Positions 43,062 to 52,096 of a DNA stretch of 64,000 nucleotides are shown piece after piece; position 1 is the stretch's first letter; each line of letters starts with the position of its first letter. Source of the stretch: Nonomuraea glycinis (GTDB lineage Bacteria > Actinomycetota > Actinomycetes > Streptosporangiales > Streptosporangiaceae); NCBI RefSeq assembly GCF_014646515.1, contig NZ_BMNK01000015.1, positions 62,001-126,000 on the forward strand, given 5' to 3'. The notes under the pieces were generated by a model. That model was not told where the DNA came from, ran no database searches, and saw only the letters and a program-made list of their open reading frames with translations. Both the position numbers and the translations under genes were made by a program.

Positions 43062-45770
43062 ATGAGTGTGGAATCACCGCAGAGCGACACAGAGCTCCTG
43101 CATGCCGTCAGAGCGGGCAATGCCCCCGCCTACGGCCGGCTCTACGAGCGCCACGTCGCGGCCGCCCGCGCCCTGGCCCGCCATCTCGTCCATGGCGAGG
43201 ACGAGGTCGAGGACGTGGTCGCCGAGTCCTTCACGAAGATCCTGGACCTGGTGGGCCGCGGCGGGGGCCCGGACACCGCCTTCAGGACCTACCTGCTGAC
43301 CGTGGTCCGCCGGACCGTTCACGACCGTTCCCTGGTCCAGAGCCACCAGGTGACGGGCGGCGAGGCCGAGCCGTTCGACCCCGGCCTGCCCTTCGTCGAT
43401 CCCTCGCTGGCCGGGCTCGACGGCTCGCCGATCGCCAGGGCCTACCTGTCGTTGCCGGAGCGGTGGCGCGCCGTCCTCTGGCACATCGAGGTGGAGGCCG
43501 CCCGGCCCGCCGCCGTGGCGCCCCTGCTGGGCCTGTCGGCCAACGGGGTGGCCGCGCTCGCCTACCGGGCCCGCGAAGGGCTGCGCCAGGCCTACCTCCA
43601 GGCCCACCTCGCGAGCTCGCCGCCGCACGAGTGCGGGCCGGTGCTCGGCAGGCTCGGCGCCTACGTCAGAGGCGGGCTGACCCGGCGCGACACCAAGGCC
43701 GTGGACGAGCACGTGAGCGACTGCTCCGGCTGCCGCACCGTCCTGCGGGAGCTGACCGAGGTCAACCGGAGCCTGCGCGCCGTCGTCGGTCCGCTCGTCC
43801 TCGGTACGGCCGCCGCCGGCTACACCACCGCGATGGCCGAGTCCGGCTTCGCGCACAGCAGGCTGATGGCCAACGGCCTGCCCCGCGCGCTCGGCCTCCT
43901 GCGGCGGCTGCCCGGCCGGCAGTGGCTCGTCGTGTCCGGCGGCGCCGCCACGGTGCTGGCCGTGGCCGCCGCCTTCGCCCTGGTCCCCGCCGGTCCGCCG
44001 GCCCCGGTCGCGAGGTCCGCGGATTCCGTACAGCCGTCGCCCTTCAAGGCGCCGCCCCTGCTCCCGTCCCACATCCAGCCCACCACGCGCCCCGAGCGCG
44101 TCCCCGCCCGCGAACCTGCCGCACCTCCCGCCCAGGCCCGCCCCGAGCAGGCCAGAGCCGGCCTGCGCGCCACGATCGCCGTCATGGGCTCGCTCGTACG
44201 CGCTCAGCGGGGGATCGTGGCCATGCGGCTGCGCAACGACGGCGACGCGCCGAGCGAGGAGGTCTACACCGCCATCGAGCTGCCCCCGGGCGTCACCCTG
44301 GTCACCCCCCGAGGCCGCACCCAAGGCGTCATCCCGATCACCTCCCGCCGAACCACCCGAACCACCAGAACCACCCGAACCACCAGAACCACCCGAACCA
44401 CCAGAACCACCCGAACCACCGAAACCGTCGGAACCACCCGAACCGCCGGAACCACCGGAACCACCCGAACCGCTTCCACTGTCCGAACCGCCCGGACCCC
44501 TTCCACCGTCCGTGCGGGGGCGGGGGCGGCCGTCGCGGGGGCTCCGGTGCGGCCGGTGGGGATCGTGGACGGCTGGGTGTGCCGTCCGGCCGGGACGGGC
44601 GCCAGGTGCGCCAGGAGGCCGCTCGGCGCGGGCCGCAGGACGGCGGTGTTCCTGCGGGTGCAGGTGGCCGCCGAGGCGCCGGTGGGTCAAGGGCCTACCC
44701 TCAGGGTCGAGGCCGGCCCCATCAAGCTCACCGCGAGGGCCGCCACGGGGGTGCGGCCCTCCGGTGCCCCCGCCAGGTTCGCCGCCGACGGCAAGGTCAC
44801 CGTCAGGGCGGTCGGCAACTCGTTCCTGACCTGCCCGGCCGAGCGCGAGGACTGCCTGGAGGCCAGGCGCCGCAGGGGGGACCAGCGGGACAACGACCTG
44901 TGGCCGATGCGCCTGCTCGACGAGGACAGCGCGGCCGGCACCCACGCCTCCAGCGGCGCCGTGCTCGCCCTGCCCAAGGGGAGTCGCGTCGTGTGGGCGG
45001 GCCTCTACTGGTCGGCGAGCGTCCAAGAGGCCGGCCCGATCAAGCTCAGGCCCCCGGGGCGCAAGGGATACGTGACCATCCAGCCCGGCCAGGTGGCCCA
45101 CCGCGCCCTGCCCGCAGGACCCGCCTACCAGGCGTACGCGGACGTCACCGGCCTGGTGAGCGGTGGCCGCCGGCAAGGGATCTGGTGGGCGGCGGACGCC
45201 CCGATGAGCGCCGTCCCTCCGGACCACGAAACCGACCCGCAGACCGAAGAGGACACCTTCGGACACGTGACGGTGGCGCCGGTGGCGGGCGGGGTCCCGG
45301 GGCGGGCGGTGCGGGAGCGGGGGACGGTGGCTCGGGCGGTGCTCGGGGGACATGCGGGGTGGAGTCTCGTGGTGGTCGCCACCGATCCGCGCCGGCCGTA
45401 CAGCCAGGCTGTCGTGGTCGACGGCGCCGCCGTGATCGGCGGCGGGACGGGGCCGGTACGAGTGCCGCTCGGCGGGCTGGAGCCCGCCGCCTCGGCCGCC
45501 AGGGCGGAGCTGGTCACCTGGGAGGGCGACGCCGATCTCGGCGGCGACAAGGTGTCGCTCGGCTCCGGTCCGCTGGAGCCGGCCGGAGGGGACCAGGATC
45601 CGGCGAACGTGTTCGACGGCTCCTCCAACGGCGTGACGGAGATGACGTTCGGTGTCGACGTCGATACGGTCAGCGCCGCATTGGGGGCCAGGCCCGCGCT
45701 GACGGTCGTCGCGGAGAAGGACGTCGTACTGTTCGGAGTCGCCGCCGTGAGTGTGCGCGCACGCCCGTGA
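43062..45770 (+). CDS. ECF sigma factor fused to zinc anti-sigma, membrane helix and extracytoplasmic sensor
   Basis: 902 residues from ATG 43062. Residues about 6-85 are sigma region 2 (GRLYERHVAAARALARHLV, DVVAESFTKILDLV). Residues about 125-180 are region 4 (LPERWRAVLWHIEVE, LGLSANGVAALAYRARE). A zinc anti-sigma motif HXXXCXXC follows at H217/C221/C224, then a membrane helix at about 288-310 (WLVVSGGAATVLAVAAAFAL). An Ala/Pro linker precedes a long outside region with two conserved blocks (about 370-425 and 500-902) around a Thr-Thr-Arg repeat at about 430-475. Sensor, brake and sigma lie in one chain, as in the ECF groups with fused anti-sigma domains. Release would need proteolysis or regulated binding (inference). 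The ligand is unknown. Confidence 0.85.
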   Translation: MSVESPQSDTELLHAVRAGNAPAYGRLYERHVAAARALARHLVHGEDEVEDVVAESFTKILDLVGRGGGPDTAFRTYLLTVVRRTVHDRSLVQSHQVTGGEAEPFDPGLPFVDPSLAGLDGSPIARAYLSLPERWRAVLWHIEVEAARPAAVAPLLGLSANGVAALAYRAREGLRQAYLQAHLASSPPHECGPVLGRLGAYVRGGLTRRDTKAVDEHVSDCSGCRTVLRELTEVNRSLRAVVGPLVLGTAAAGYTTAMAESGFAHSRLMANGLPRALGLLRRLPGRQWLVVSGGAATVLAVAAAFALVPAGPPAPVARSADSVQPSPFKAPPLLPSHIQPTTRPERVPAREPAAPPAQARPEQARAGLRATIAVMGSLVRAQRGIVAMRLRNDGDAPSEEVYTAIELPPGVTLVTPRGRTQGVIPITSRRTTRTTRTTRTTRTTRTTRTTRTTETVGTTRTAGTTGTTRTASTVRTARTPSTVRAGAGAAVAGAPVRPVGIVDGWVCRPAGTGARCARRPLGAGRRTAVFLRVQVAAEAPVGQGPTLRVEAGPIKLTARAATGVRPSGAPARFAADGKVTVRAVGNSFLTCPAEREDCLEARRRRGDQRDNDLWPMRLLDEDSAAGTHASSGAVLALPKGSRVVWAGLYWSASVQEAGPIKLRPPGRKGYVTIQPGQVAHRALPAGPAYQAYADVTGLVSGGRRQGIWWAADAPMSAVPPDHETDPQTEEDTFGHVTVAPVAGGVPGRAVRERGTVARAVLGGHAGWSLVVVATDPRRPYSQAVVVDGAAVIGGGTGPVRVPLGGLEPAASAARAELVTWEGDADLGGDKVSLGSGPLEPAGGDQDPANVFDGSSNGVTEMTFGVDVDTVSAALGARPALTVVAEKDVVLFGVAAVSVRARP
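44351..44486 (+). repeat. 9/18-bp microsatellite coding for Thr-Thr-Arg
   Basis: Seven perfect-length 9-bp units from 44351 to 44413 alternate AACCACCCG and AACCACCAG, giving an 18-bp super-unit. They decay to about 44486. In the gene frame they encode TTR repeats with alternating CGA and AGA, rare arginine codons in GC-rich actinomycetes. The units are multiples of three, so length change keeps the frame. Confidence 0.9.
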
Positions 45771-45954
45771 CCGATATCAGGACAAACTGGTACGGTTCGC
45801 CTAATTGGTCAGGCACCATGCAGGTCCAGGGGCGAATCGTCGGGATTAACCCTCGCACGATCACCAGGTTTCATTACCCTGAGACAGGGCCGCCGAGTCC
45901 GGCTCCGACGGTGTAGAGCCAGCAAGTCGGACCACCAAGAAAGGGGCGGTGTCA

Positions 45955-47244
45955 GTGGATCGCTGCGCGCTGTTCGTGGACGCTGGCTATCTGCTGGCCG
46001 ACGGCGCGATGGCCGTACATGGGACCCGCCATCGCGAATCCGTCTCCTGGGACTACCCAGGTCTGCTGCAACTCCTGTCGGGCCTGTCCGGCGAGCGTAC
46101 CGGCCTGCCGCTGCTGCGCTGCTACTGGTACGAAGCGACGGTCGAAGGCCGCCGCACTCCCGAGCACGACGTGCTCGCCGACATCCCCGGCCTCAAGCTG
46201 CGGCTCTCGCGCATCCGGCCGGGCCGTCGCGAGGGCGTCGACGCGCAGGTCCACCGCGACCTGATGACGCTGGCCCGCAACAACGCCATCTGCGACGCGG
46301 TCGTGGTCAGCGGGGACGAGGACCTGGCCCAGGTGGTCTGCGACGCGCAGGACCTCGGCATCAGGGTCACCGTGGTGCACATCGCCGCCGACGCGAGCTG
46401 GGCCGTGTCCCGCACGCTCAGGCAGGAGAGCGACGACCTCATCGAGCTCGGCGGCGCCAACCTGCGCCCCTACGTCACCCTGGTGACCGGCACGAGCGAG
46501 TCGTCCAACGGTCGTCGCCAGGCGGTCAGCAACGGGCACGGCTCCCATTCCCTGCCGGCCGCCCCCTCGTCGCCGCCGCCTTCGCTGCCGGCCCCCGCGC
46601 TGCCGTCCGCGATGCAGTCGTCGCTGCCGCCGTCCTCCTCGAGCACCGGCGGCCACGCCTCGCAGCACTCGGGCAGTCATGCCGCGCAGCACTCGGGCGC
46701 CCAGGAGCAGAGCCAGTCGTCCTCCACCGGATCCTCCTCCGGCCGCCGGAAGTCCGCCGACCGCGGGCAGTCCGCCAACCCGCCCGCGCTGCCCACCTAC
46801 TCCTATCCCGATCCGCCCGCGCCCGCGCCCGTGCAGCAGTCGGCGCCGACCACCAGCCCCATGCAGCAGCAGTCGCCGACGACCGGCCAGTTCGCCGCCC
46901 CGGCCGGCAGCGGCTCCTACCAGCAGCCGCAGTTCGGCGCCTACACGGGCCCGCAGTCCGCGCCCGTGTCGCCGCCGGCCGCCGCCACGGCCGGAGCCAC
47001 CACGCTGTCCGACGCGGTCAAGTCCGCGCACCGCGAGGGGCACGACTTCGGCGAGTCCGTCGCCCGCGACGCCCCCGCACTCTGGCTTGAAGCCGTCCTG
47101 GCCCGCAAGCCCCGGATGCCATCGGACCTGGAGGCCCGGCTGCTCCAGGGCTCCTCCCTGCCGATCGACTTCCTGCTGCACGACGAGGTCCGCCACGCCC
47201 TGCGCCGCGGCTTCTGGGACGCACTCGAACGCGCCAGACACTGA
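45955..47244 (+). CDS. NYN-domain (PIN-like) putative RNase
   Basis: 429 residues from GTG 45955, chosen because AAAGGGGCGG lies at the right distance; GTG 45949 is too close. Residues 1-175 are an NYN domain with the acidic residues of PIN-like nucleases: DRCALFVDAGYLLADG, GRREGVDAQVHRDLM and DAVVVSGDEDLAQVV. Residues about 180-345 are a Ser/Pro/Gln low-complexity linker. Residues about 350-429 form a second conserved helical domain (TLSDAVKSAHREGHDFGESV, IDFLLHDEVRHALRRGFW). The domain is probably an RNA-cleaving enzyme; the C-terminal module may bind RNA or a partner (inference). Confidence 0.87.
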   Translation: MDRCALFVDAGYLLADGAMAVHGTRHRESVSWDYPGLLQLLSGLSGERTGLPLLRCYWYEATVEGRRTPEHDVLADIPGLKLRLSRIRPGRREGVDAQVHRDLMTLARNNAICDAVVVSGDEDLAQVVCDAQDLGIRVTVVHIAADASWAVSRTLRQESDDLIELGGANLRPYVTLVTGTSESSNGRRQAVSNGHGSHSLPAAPSSPPPSLPAPALPSAMQSSLPPSSSSTGGHASQHSGSHAAQHSGAQEQSQSSSTGSSSGRRKSADRGQSANPPALPTYSYPDPPAPAPVQQSAPTTSPMQQQSPTTGQFAAPAGSGSYQQPQFGAYTGPQSAPVSPPAAATAGATTLSDAVKSAHREGHDFGESVARDAPALWLEAVLARKPRMPSDLEARLLQGSSLPIDFLLHDEVRHALRRGFWDALERARH

Positions 47245-47253
47245 CGAACCCGT

Positions 47254-47294
47254 CGCACCCCGGGTCGGCCTGGGCACTCGGTTTCCGGGGTGCG
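47254..47294. terminator. stem-loop after the NYN gene
   Basis: CGCACCCCGG (47254-47263) and CCGGGGTGCG (47285-47294) are perfect 10-bp arms around a 21-nt loop, 10 bp after the stop. There is no U-tract, as is common for actinomycete terminators. Confidence 0.7.
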
Positions 47295-47330
47295 GCGCGG
47301 CGGCCGTCCTCCCCTGCGGGCGCGGCCGTC

Positions 47331-47387
47331 CGCCGGCTCCCGCAGATCGTCCTGGCCGAGCCGAAGTGGCAGAAGAAGCTCACCGAC
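47331..47387 (+). pseudogene. coding-like remnant between convergent genes
   Basis: Nineteen consecutive codons in this frame all end in G or C and encode RRLPQIVLAEPKWQKKLTD. GC3 usage then drops and no start or stop suits a gene. It looks like a fragment of a lost gene, possibly a transposase, but the family cannot be fixed from so short a piece. Confidence 0.35.
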
Positions 47388-47432
47388 TCTGAGCGACAAG
47401 CAGCGAAGGCCGCAGGTTGGGGCGGTCGTACG

Positions 47433-48461
47433 TCAGAGGTCGGTGATCGAGGTGTCGGCCACGCTCAGAGCCAGCTCTGGGCCGTAGGCGGAGGCCGGGG
47501 ACTGGAATCCCGCCTTGTATGAGCCATGAAGAACGCGCCGGGCGATCTCCACGGAGGAGAGCTGGGTGAAGCGGTAGCCGGTCGGCGTGTCGATCAGGGC
47601 GCGGGCCACGGTGCCGTCCCGGCCGGTCGCCTCGGCGACGACCTTGCTGCGGCCCACCTCACGCTCGGCCGCGCTCGGCCCGTCCGGCAGCGCGGCTAGG
47701 TCCAGGTCGATGGGCAGGGGCTGCCCTTGCTGGACGTAGACCTCGATCGTGCCGACTCCGGTGGAGACGTGACTGGTGATCAGATCCCCCATGGGGGCGG
47801 ATACACAGACCTCCGGGCCGCCGTCGTCGAAGTCGAACGAGGCGCTCTTCGGCTCCGGCAGTGCGACGATCTCGCCGTCGGCACGCACGAGCGCGCCGAG
47901 CTCTCCGATGCCTTCTGTGGCGCTGGCGATGGACCCACGGGAGAAGAGGTTCAGCCCGGCGGCCTCCTCGGGGGTGGCGCTGAGCAGCTTGAGCGCGATG
48001 CGCAGCCGGACGGGCTCGGTGACGCGGGCGGCGGCGTACGCGGCGACGCAGTCGCTGGGCACCACGTCCCAGCCGGTGCCGGACATGACCATCACGCCGG
48101 CCGCCCGAGCCGCGGCATCGCGGGACTGGGCGGCGGCGAAGACGTCGTACTCGGCGGTGGTGTCCAGGTAGTGCGTGCCGGTCGCGACGCAGGCGTCCAG
48201 CAGCGGGCCGGCGGTCCTGCGGAAGGGGCCGGCCACGTTCAGGACGACGGTGACGCCGTCGAGCGCGTCGCGCGCCAGCGCCGCGTCGTCGAGCGCGAAA
48301 GAGCGGCCCCGCACGCCGAACTCCTTGGCGAGGGCGTCGACGCGGTCCGGGTTCCTCCCGGCCACGATGTAGTCGAGGCCCAGGTGCTGGGCCCGCTCGG
48401 TGGCGAGCCGTCCGGTGTAGCCGGTGGCTCCGTAAATCATCAAACGGCCGTTGCCGGTCAT
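47433..48461 (-). CDS. saccharopine dehydrogenase-like NAD(P)-binding protein
   Basis: 342 residues. N-terminal Rossmann fold LMIYGATGYTGRLATERAQ, VVLNVAGPFRRTAGPLLDACV and THYLDTTAEYDVFAAAQ identify the saccharopine-dehydrogenase/trans-acting enoyl reductase group. Members act on lipids or amino acids, but many are uncharacterised oxidoreductases. Start ATG 48461. It is divergent from an XRE regulator across about 215 bp, so that regulator may control it. Confidence 0.87.
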   Translation of the reverse strand: MTGNGRLMIYGATGYTGRLATERAQHLGLDYIVAGRNPDRVDALAKEFGVRGRSFALDDAALARDALDGVTVVLNVAGPFRRTAGPLLDACVATGTHYLDTTAEYDVFAAAQSRDAAARAAGVMVMSGTGWDVVPSDCVAAYAAARVTEPVRLRIALKLLSATPEEAAGLNLFSRGSIASATEGIGELGALVRADGEIVALPEPKSASFDFDDGGPEVCVSAPMGDLITSHVSTGVGTIEVYVQQGQPLPIDLDLAALPDGPSAAEREVGRSKVVAEATGRDGTVARALIDTPTGYRFTQLSSVEIARRVLHGSYKAGFQSPASAYGPELALSVADTSITDL

Positions 48462-48676
48462 GACACTGCTCCGAACCTTGTACGCGTTGCTGGTGCGGGT
48501 TCACTCACTGGGCCCGCCTCCTCTCACGCTAGAGGCGAATCCGGACCGCATGTGTCCTGGTCACGGCGCGGCGGAGGGAGTTGCCGCGGTACAGCGCGTC
48601 GAGACGACTCAGCAGGGCCTGACGCATCGAGTGCCCACGTCAGCCCGCGCATAGTCTGTGTGAGGGGGTGACCAGC

Positions 48677-49495
48677 ATGCATACGACAGAACTCGGCGAA
48701 TTCCTCAAGGCACACCGCGCGCGCATCGAACCCGGAGACGTCGGATTCCCCGCAGGCGCCAAGCGCCGGGTCGCCGGGCTGCGCCGGGAAGAGGTCGCCG
48801 TCCTGGCCGGCGTCAGCAGCGACTACTACACCCGCCTGGAGCAGGGCCGCGAACGCAACCCCTCCGCCTCGGTGCTGGACGCCATCGGCCGCGCCCTGCG
48901 CCTGGACAACGACTCCCGCGAACATCTCTACCGCCTGGCCGGCCTGAGCCCTCGCCTGGGCCCGCCCGGTGGCCTGGCCCAGGTCCACCCCGCCCTGGCG
49001 CGGCTGCTGGATGCCTTCCCCGCCTCGGCGGCCTACGTCCTCGGTCCCGCCTTCGATGTGCTGGCCGTCAACGCCGTCGCCGCCGCGCTGCTGTCGCCGT
49101 TCGAGGGCTGTACGAACATGGTCCGGATCCTGTTCACCCACCCGCAGGCCCAGGTCGTGTTCGCCAACTGGGACGAGGTCGTGCCCAAGACCGTGCGCGC
49201 GCTGCGCCTGCACGCCGGGCGGTTCCCCGGCGACCCACGGATCAAGGCGCTGGTGGAGGAACTGCTGGAGACGTCTTCGGCGTTCCGTGACCTGTGGCGC
49301 GACCAGTCGGTGGGCGGGCTCACCCGCGCCTTCAAGGTCTTCGTCCATCCCGCGGTCGGACGGGTGGAGCTCACCTACCAGACCTTCGACGTCCACGACG
49401 CCCCCGGTCAGCAGCTCCTGGTCGGCACGCCCGAGCCCGGCAGTCGCAGCGCCGAGGCCCTGGTCTATCTCGTCTCGACGCGAAGCCGTTCCTAG
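48677..49495 (+). CDS. XRE-family regulator with MmyB-like ligand domain
   Basis: 272 residues from ATG 48677, with GAGGGGG about 9 bp upstream; GTG 48668 is possible. Helix-turn-helix at residues about 30-75 (RREEVAVLAGVSSDYYTRLE, ASVLDAIGRALRLD), then a PAS-like MmyB domain (AAYVLGPAFDVLAVNAVAAA, RFPGDPRIKALVEELLE, GRVELTYQTFDVHDAPGQ). In actinomycetes such regulators commonly repress adjacent oxidoreductases, and here both neighbours are oxidoreductases. TAGTCT at 48652-48657 is a likely -10. Confidence 0.9.
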   Translation: MHTTELGEFLKAHRARIEPGDVGFPAGAKRRVAGLRREEVAVLAGVSSDYYTRLEQGRERNPSASVLDAIGRALRLDNDSREHLYRLAGLSPRLGPPGGLAQVHPALARLLDAFPASAAYVLGPAFDVLAVNAVAAALLSPFEGCTNMVRILFTHPQAQVVFANWDEVVPKTVRALRLHAGRFPGDPRIKALVEELLETSSAFRDLWRDQSVGGLTRAFKVFVHPAVGRVELTYQTFDVHDAPGQQLLVGTPEPGSRSAEALVYLVSTRSRS

Positions 49496-49507
49496 GTGTC
49501 GTACACC
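49495..49507. promoter_or_regulatory. short dyad ahead of the aldo/keto reductase gene
   Basis: GGTGT-CGT-ACACC, 5-bp perfect arms, begins at the stop codon of the XRE gene and lies 83 bp before the reductase start. A candidate site for the upstream regulator; the arms are short. Confidence 0.35.
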
Positions 49508-49590
49508 CCCTCTCGCGCGGCCTTCTTCACCCGCGCCCGAGCGACGAAGGTGGTGGGTGGAACAACCGCCCCACACGCGCAAGGAACGCC

Positions 49591-50646
49591 ATGTCCCTCA
49601 CCTCGTACCGCACGCTCGGCACCTCCGGCCTGCGGGTCAGCCCGCTGGCCCTCGGCTCCATGACCTTCGACGACGGCAGCTGGGGCTCCGGCCCCGACAC
49701 CTCCTTCGCCATCCTCGACCGCTACCTCGACGCGGGCGGCAACTTCATCGACACCGCCAACATGTACAACGGCGGCGCCTCGGAGAACACGCTCGGCGCC
49801 TACTTCGGCAAGCGCCCCGGCGGCCGCGACCGCGTGGTGCTGGCCACCAAGTTCGGCGGCAACACGGCGCCCGACGACCCGAACTCCGGCGGCGCCGGCC
49901 GCAAGGCGATCCGCGCCCAGCTCGACGCCTCCCTGCGCCGGCTGAACACCGACTACGTCGACCTGTACTGGCTGCACCAGTGGGACCGGCACACTCCCAT
50001 CGAGGAGACCCTGTCCACCCTCAGCGACCTGGTACACGCCGGGAAGATCCACGCGATCGGCCTGTCCAACGTGCCGGCCTGGTGGGTGGCCGAGGCCGCC
50101 ACCACCGCCCGCTTGCGGGACTGGGAGCCGATCGCCGCGCTGCAGGTCGAATACTCCCTGCTCGCCCGCACCGTCGAAGGCGAGACCTTCGGCGCGGCAC
50201 GACGCTTCGGCCTGGGCGTCACCCCATGGAGCCCGCTGGCCAGCGGAGCCCTGTCCGGCAAGTACTCACGCACCACCACCACGAGCCCTGGCTCCGGCCG
50301 CACCGCCTACGCCGCTCCGCACCTGACCGAATCCACCTTCGTCCTGCTCGACACGCTCCTGGAGATCGCCGACGACCACGACACGAACGTGGCCGCCATC
50401 GCGCTGGCCTGGGTACGGCAGCGGCCCGAGGTCACCGCCACCCTGATCGGCGCCCGCACCCCCGAGCAACTTGAGGCCAACCTCGCCTCCCTCGACGTCA
50501 CCCTCACCGCCGAGCAGATCGCCCGGCTCGACGCCCTGACCGCGCCCAGCCTCGACTACCCCCACAACATGATCGAGTCGATGGTCGGCTTCCAGCAGGG
50601 CGACACCACCGTCAACGGCCTGGCCGCCCAGGCCTTCGTCCGCTGA
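49591..50646 (+). CDS. aldo/keto reductase
   Basis: 351 residues from ATG 49591. A TIM-barrel NADPH-dependent oxidoreductase: YRTLGTSGLRVSPLALGSMT, GNFIDTANMYNGGASE (catalytic Asp and Tyr), VVLATKFGG (Lys), VDLYWLHQWDRHTPIEET (His), GVTPWSPLASGALSGKY and TLIGARTPEQLEANL. It is closest to the YajO/Tas type of general reductases. It follows the MmyB-type regulator by 95 bp and is probably its target; the physiological substrate is unknown. Confidence 0.93.
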   Translation: MSLTSYRTLGTSGLRVSPLALGSMTFDDGSWGSGPDTSFAILDRYLDAGGNFIDTANMYNGGASENTLGAYFGKRPGGRDRVVLATKFGGNTAPDDPNSGGAGRKAIRAQLDASLRRLNTDYVDLYWLHQWDRHTPIEETLSTLSDLVHAGKIHAIGLSNVPAWWVAEAATTARLRDWEPIAALQVEYSLLARTVEGETFGAARRFGLGVTPWSPLASGALSGKYSRTTTTSPGSGRTAYAAPHLTESTFVLLDTLLEIADDHDTNVAAIALAWVRQRPEVTATLIGARTPEQLEANLASLDVTLTAEQIARLDALTAPSLDYPHNMIESMVGFQQGDTTVNGLAAQAFVR

Positions 50647-50855
50647 CGGCGGTCTCGATCGAGCAGCTCACGGGTTGGGTCGATCGCTACGTGCCCGCCT
50701 GGCCGGCTGTCGCGCCAGACCTGGCAGGAGGGCTGAAGCCGGCCTCCCCGATAAGACACGATCACCGCCAGACAAGCCGGGACCGTTGATGTCCACATCT
50801 CTGTATAGCGTCATGTCATGGAAAGAACCCAGGTCAAGGTCAGGAGGAGCCTCAA

Positions 50856-51224
50856 ATGAGCGAGGAACGACAGCACGATCGCAAGGGTGGTCTGGCTGCG
50901 GCAGGCAAAGAGGCGCTGCGCGTACGAGCCCTCTACGAGCAGCTCGAACAGCGCCTACTGGACAGGACATGGACGCTGCCGGAGCTCGCGGTCGGCTTCA
51001 CCAATGACGCCGCCTACGTGGGGCGCCTGGTGCTCGCCGCCGAACGCACATGGGACATCGACGGCGACGTGGACGCCGAACTGCGGCACAAGCTGGCCGA
51101 GTGCATGTGGTGGATCTTTGTACTCGCCGACAAACTAGACGTCGACCTGCCGGAAGCCTACGAAGCCACGATGAGCGGCATCAGCGCCGGCTTGCGGCAG
51201 ACCCTGCGCGGCAGGAGCGACTGA
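50856..51224 (+). CDS. MazG-like protein, possibly with incomplete active site
   Basis: 122 residues; excellent AGGAGGAG six bp before ATG. All-helical with the order of blocks of MazG-type nucleotide pyrophosphohydrolases: TLPELAVGFTNDAAYVGRL, ELRHKLAECMWWIFVLADKL and DVDLPEAYEATMSGI. The second acidic set (E and D in AECMWW to ADKLDVD) is present, but the first EEXXE helix reads AAYVGRL, so metal binding may be impaired. Such proteins clean dNTP pools or degrade (p)ppGpp in relatives. Solitary. Confidence 0.75.
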   Translation: MSEERQHDRKGGLAAAGKEALRVRALYEQLEQRLLDRTWTLPELAVGFTNDAAYVGRLVLAAERTWDIDGDVDAELRHKLAECMWWIFVLADKLDVDLPEAYEATMSGISAGLRQTLRGRSD

Positions 51225-51342
51225 GGCGCACCGACACTCCCACCTGATCCCGCCTGAGCAGCACCAACGCCACCGCGTCGGCCTTGAACCTCTGCTGATG
51301 TCAGTGACACTGCTCGACGTCAAGACTGCCCGAGTCAACAGC

Positions 51343-51954
51343 TCAGGTCGTCAACGACTCTGGTGGCTGACGAATCCACTCGGGCAGAAGAGTGTACAGA
51401 CGGACAGCGATCTCCTCCGGCTCGCCGTCGAGACTTCCCCCGACGGCGGCCGAGAACACTCCAGCCACCCCAGAAGCTGTGTAGATGTCCTCAAGCGAGT
51501 GGCGCGCGCCGGACTCTCGCTCGCCACCGCCGAAGTCGCGCCGCAGACTGCGGACCTGGTCCAGAAGGAGATCACCGATACCTGGCAGGCCACTTGGCGA
51601 CTGCCAGGTCGAAGCCAGCAGAAAAAGGTTTCTGCGCTGCCGGAGACTGTCGAGCATGGCGTTCAGTGTTGCCAGTGCCACGGTGGTCGGATCCGCACCC
51701 ATCTGCCGATCGCTGAGGTCCAGGGTCCGAAGGGCGCGGAAATCTTCTGCGATCACGTACACCGCAACCTCTTCAATGGAGTCGAAGTGGTTGTAGAAAG
51801 TGGCGCGGTGGATGCCGGCGGCTTCTGCCAAGGCGGAGACCGAAGGGCACGACTGCGTTCGCAGCATGAGGTCGGTCAGCGCATCCGCGATCGCCCGTCG
51901 CGAGCGAGTGAAGCGCGGGTCCGCTCCAACTGTCGAGGACTGATCACTCACCAT
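51343..51954 (-). CDS. TetR/AcrR-family repressor
   Basis: 203 residues. DNA-binding HTH at residues about 18-62 (RRAIADALTDLMLRT, VSALAEAAGIHRATFYNHFD); the helical ligand domain follows. Start ATG 51954. It is divergent from the SnoaL-like gene, whose promoter contains a 16-bp inverted repeat that is the probable operator. The effector is unknown. Confidence 0.92.
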   Translation of the reverse strand: MVSDQSSTVGADPRFTRSRRAIADALTDLMLRTQSCPSVSALAEAAGIHRATFYNHFDSIEEVAVYVIAEDFRALRTLDLSDRQMGADPTTVALATLNAMLDSLRQRRNLFLLASTWQSPSGLPGIGDLLLDQVRSLRRDFGGGERESGARHSLEDIYTASGVAGVFSAAVGGSLDGEPEEIAVRLYTLLPEWIRQPPESLTT

Positions 51955-52096
51955 GACCGCACACTACTCCGGGAGAGGTCAACCGGCTTCGCGGGCCCTG
52001 ACTTCGCCTGGCTCCCTCAAGGATCGCCACTCGGCCACCGAGTTCCGCTTCGAACATGACCCTCCTTCGATGGGTTCGCTTCCGACGCTACCACTA

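Noticed and set aside
44351-44486. Frameshift placing the repeat in the Pro-Pro-Glu frame
   Set aside because: The conserved blocks before (ELPPGVTLV) and after (VGIVDGWVCRPAG) the repeat are in the same frame as TTR, so two compensating shifts would be needed.
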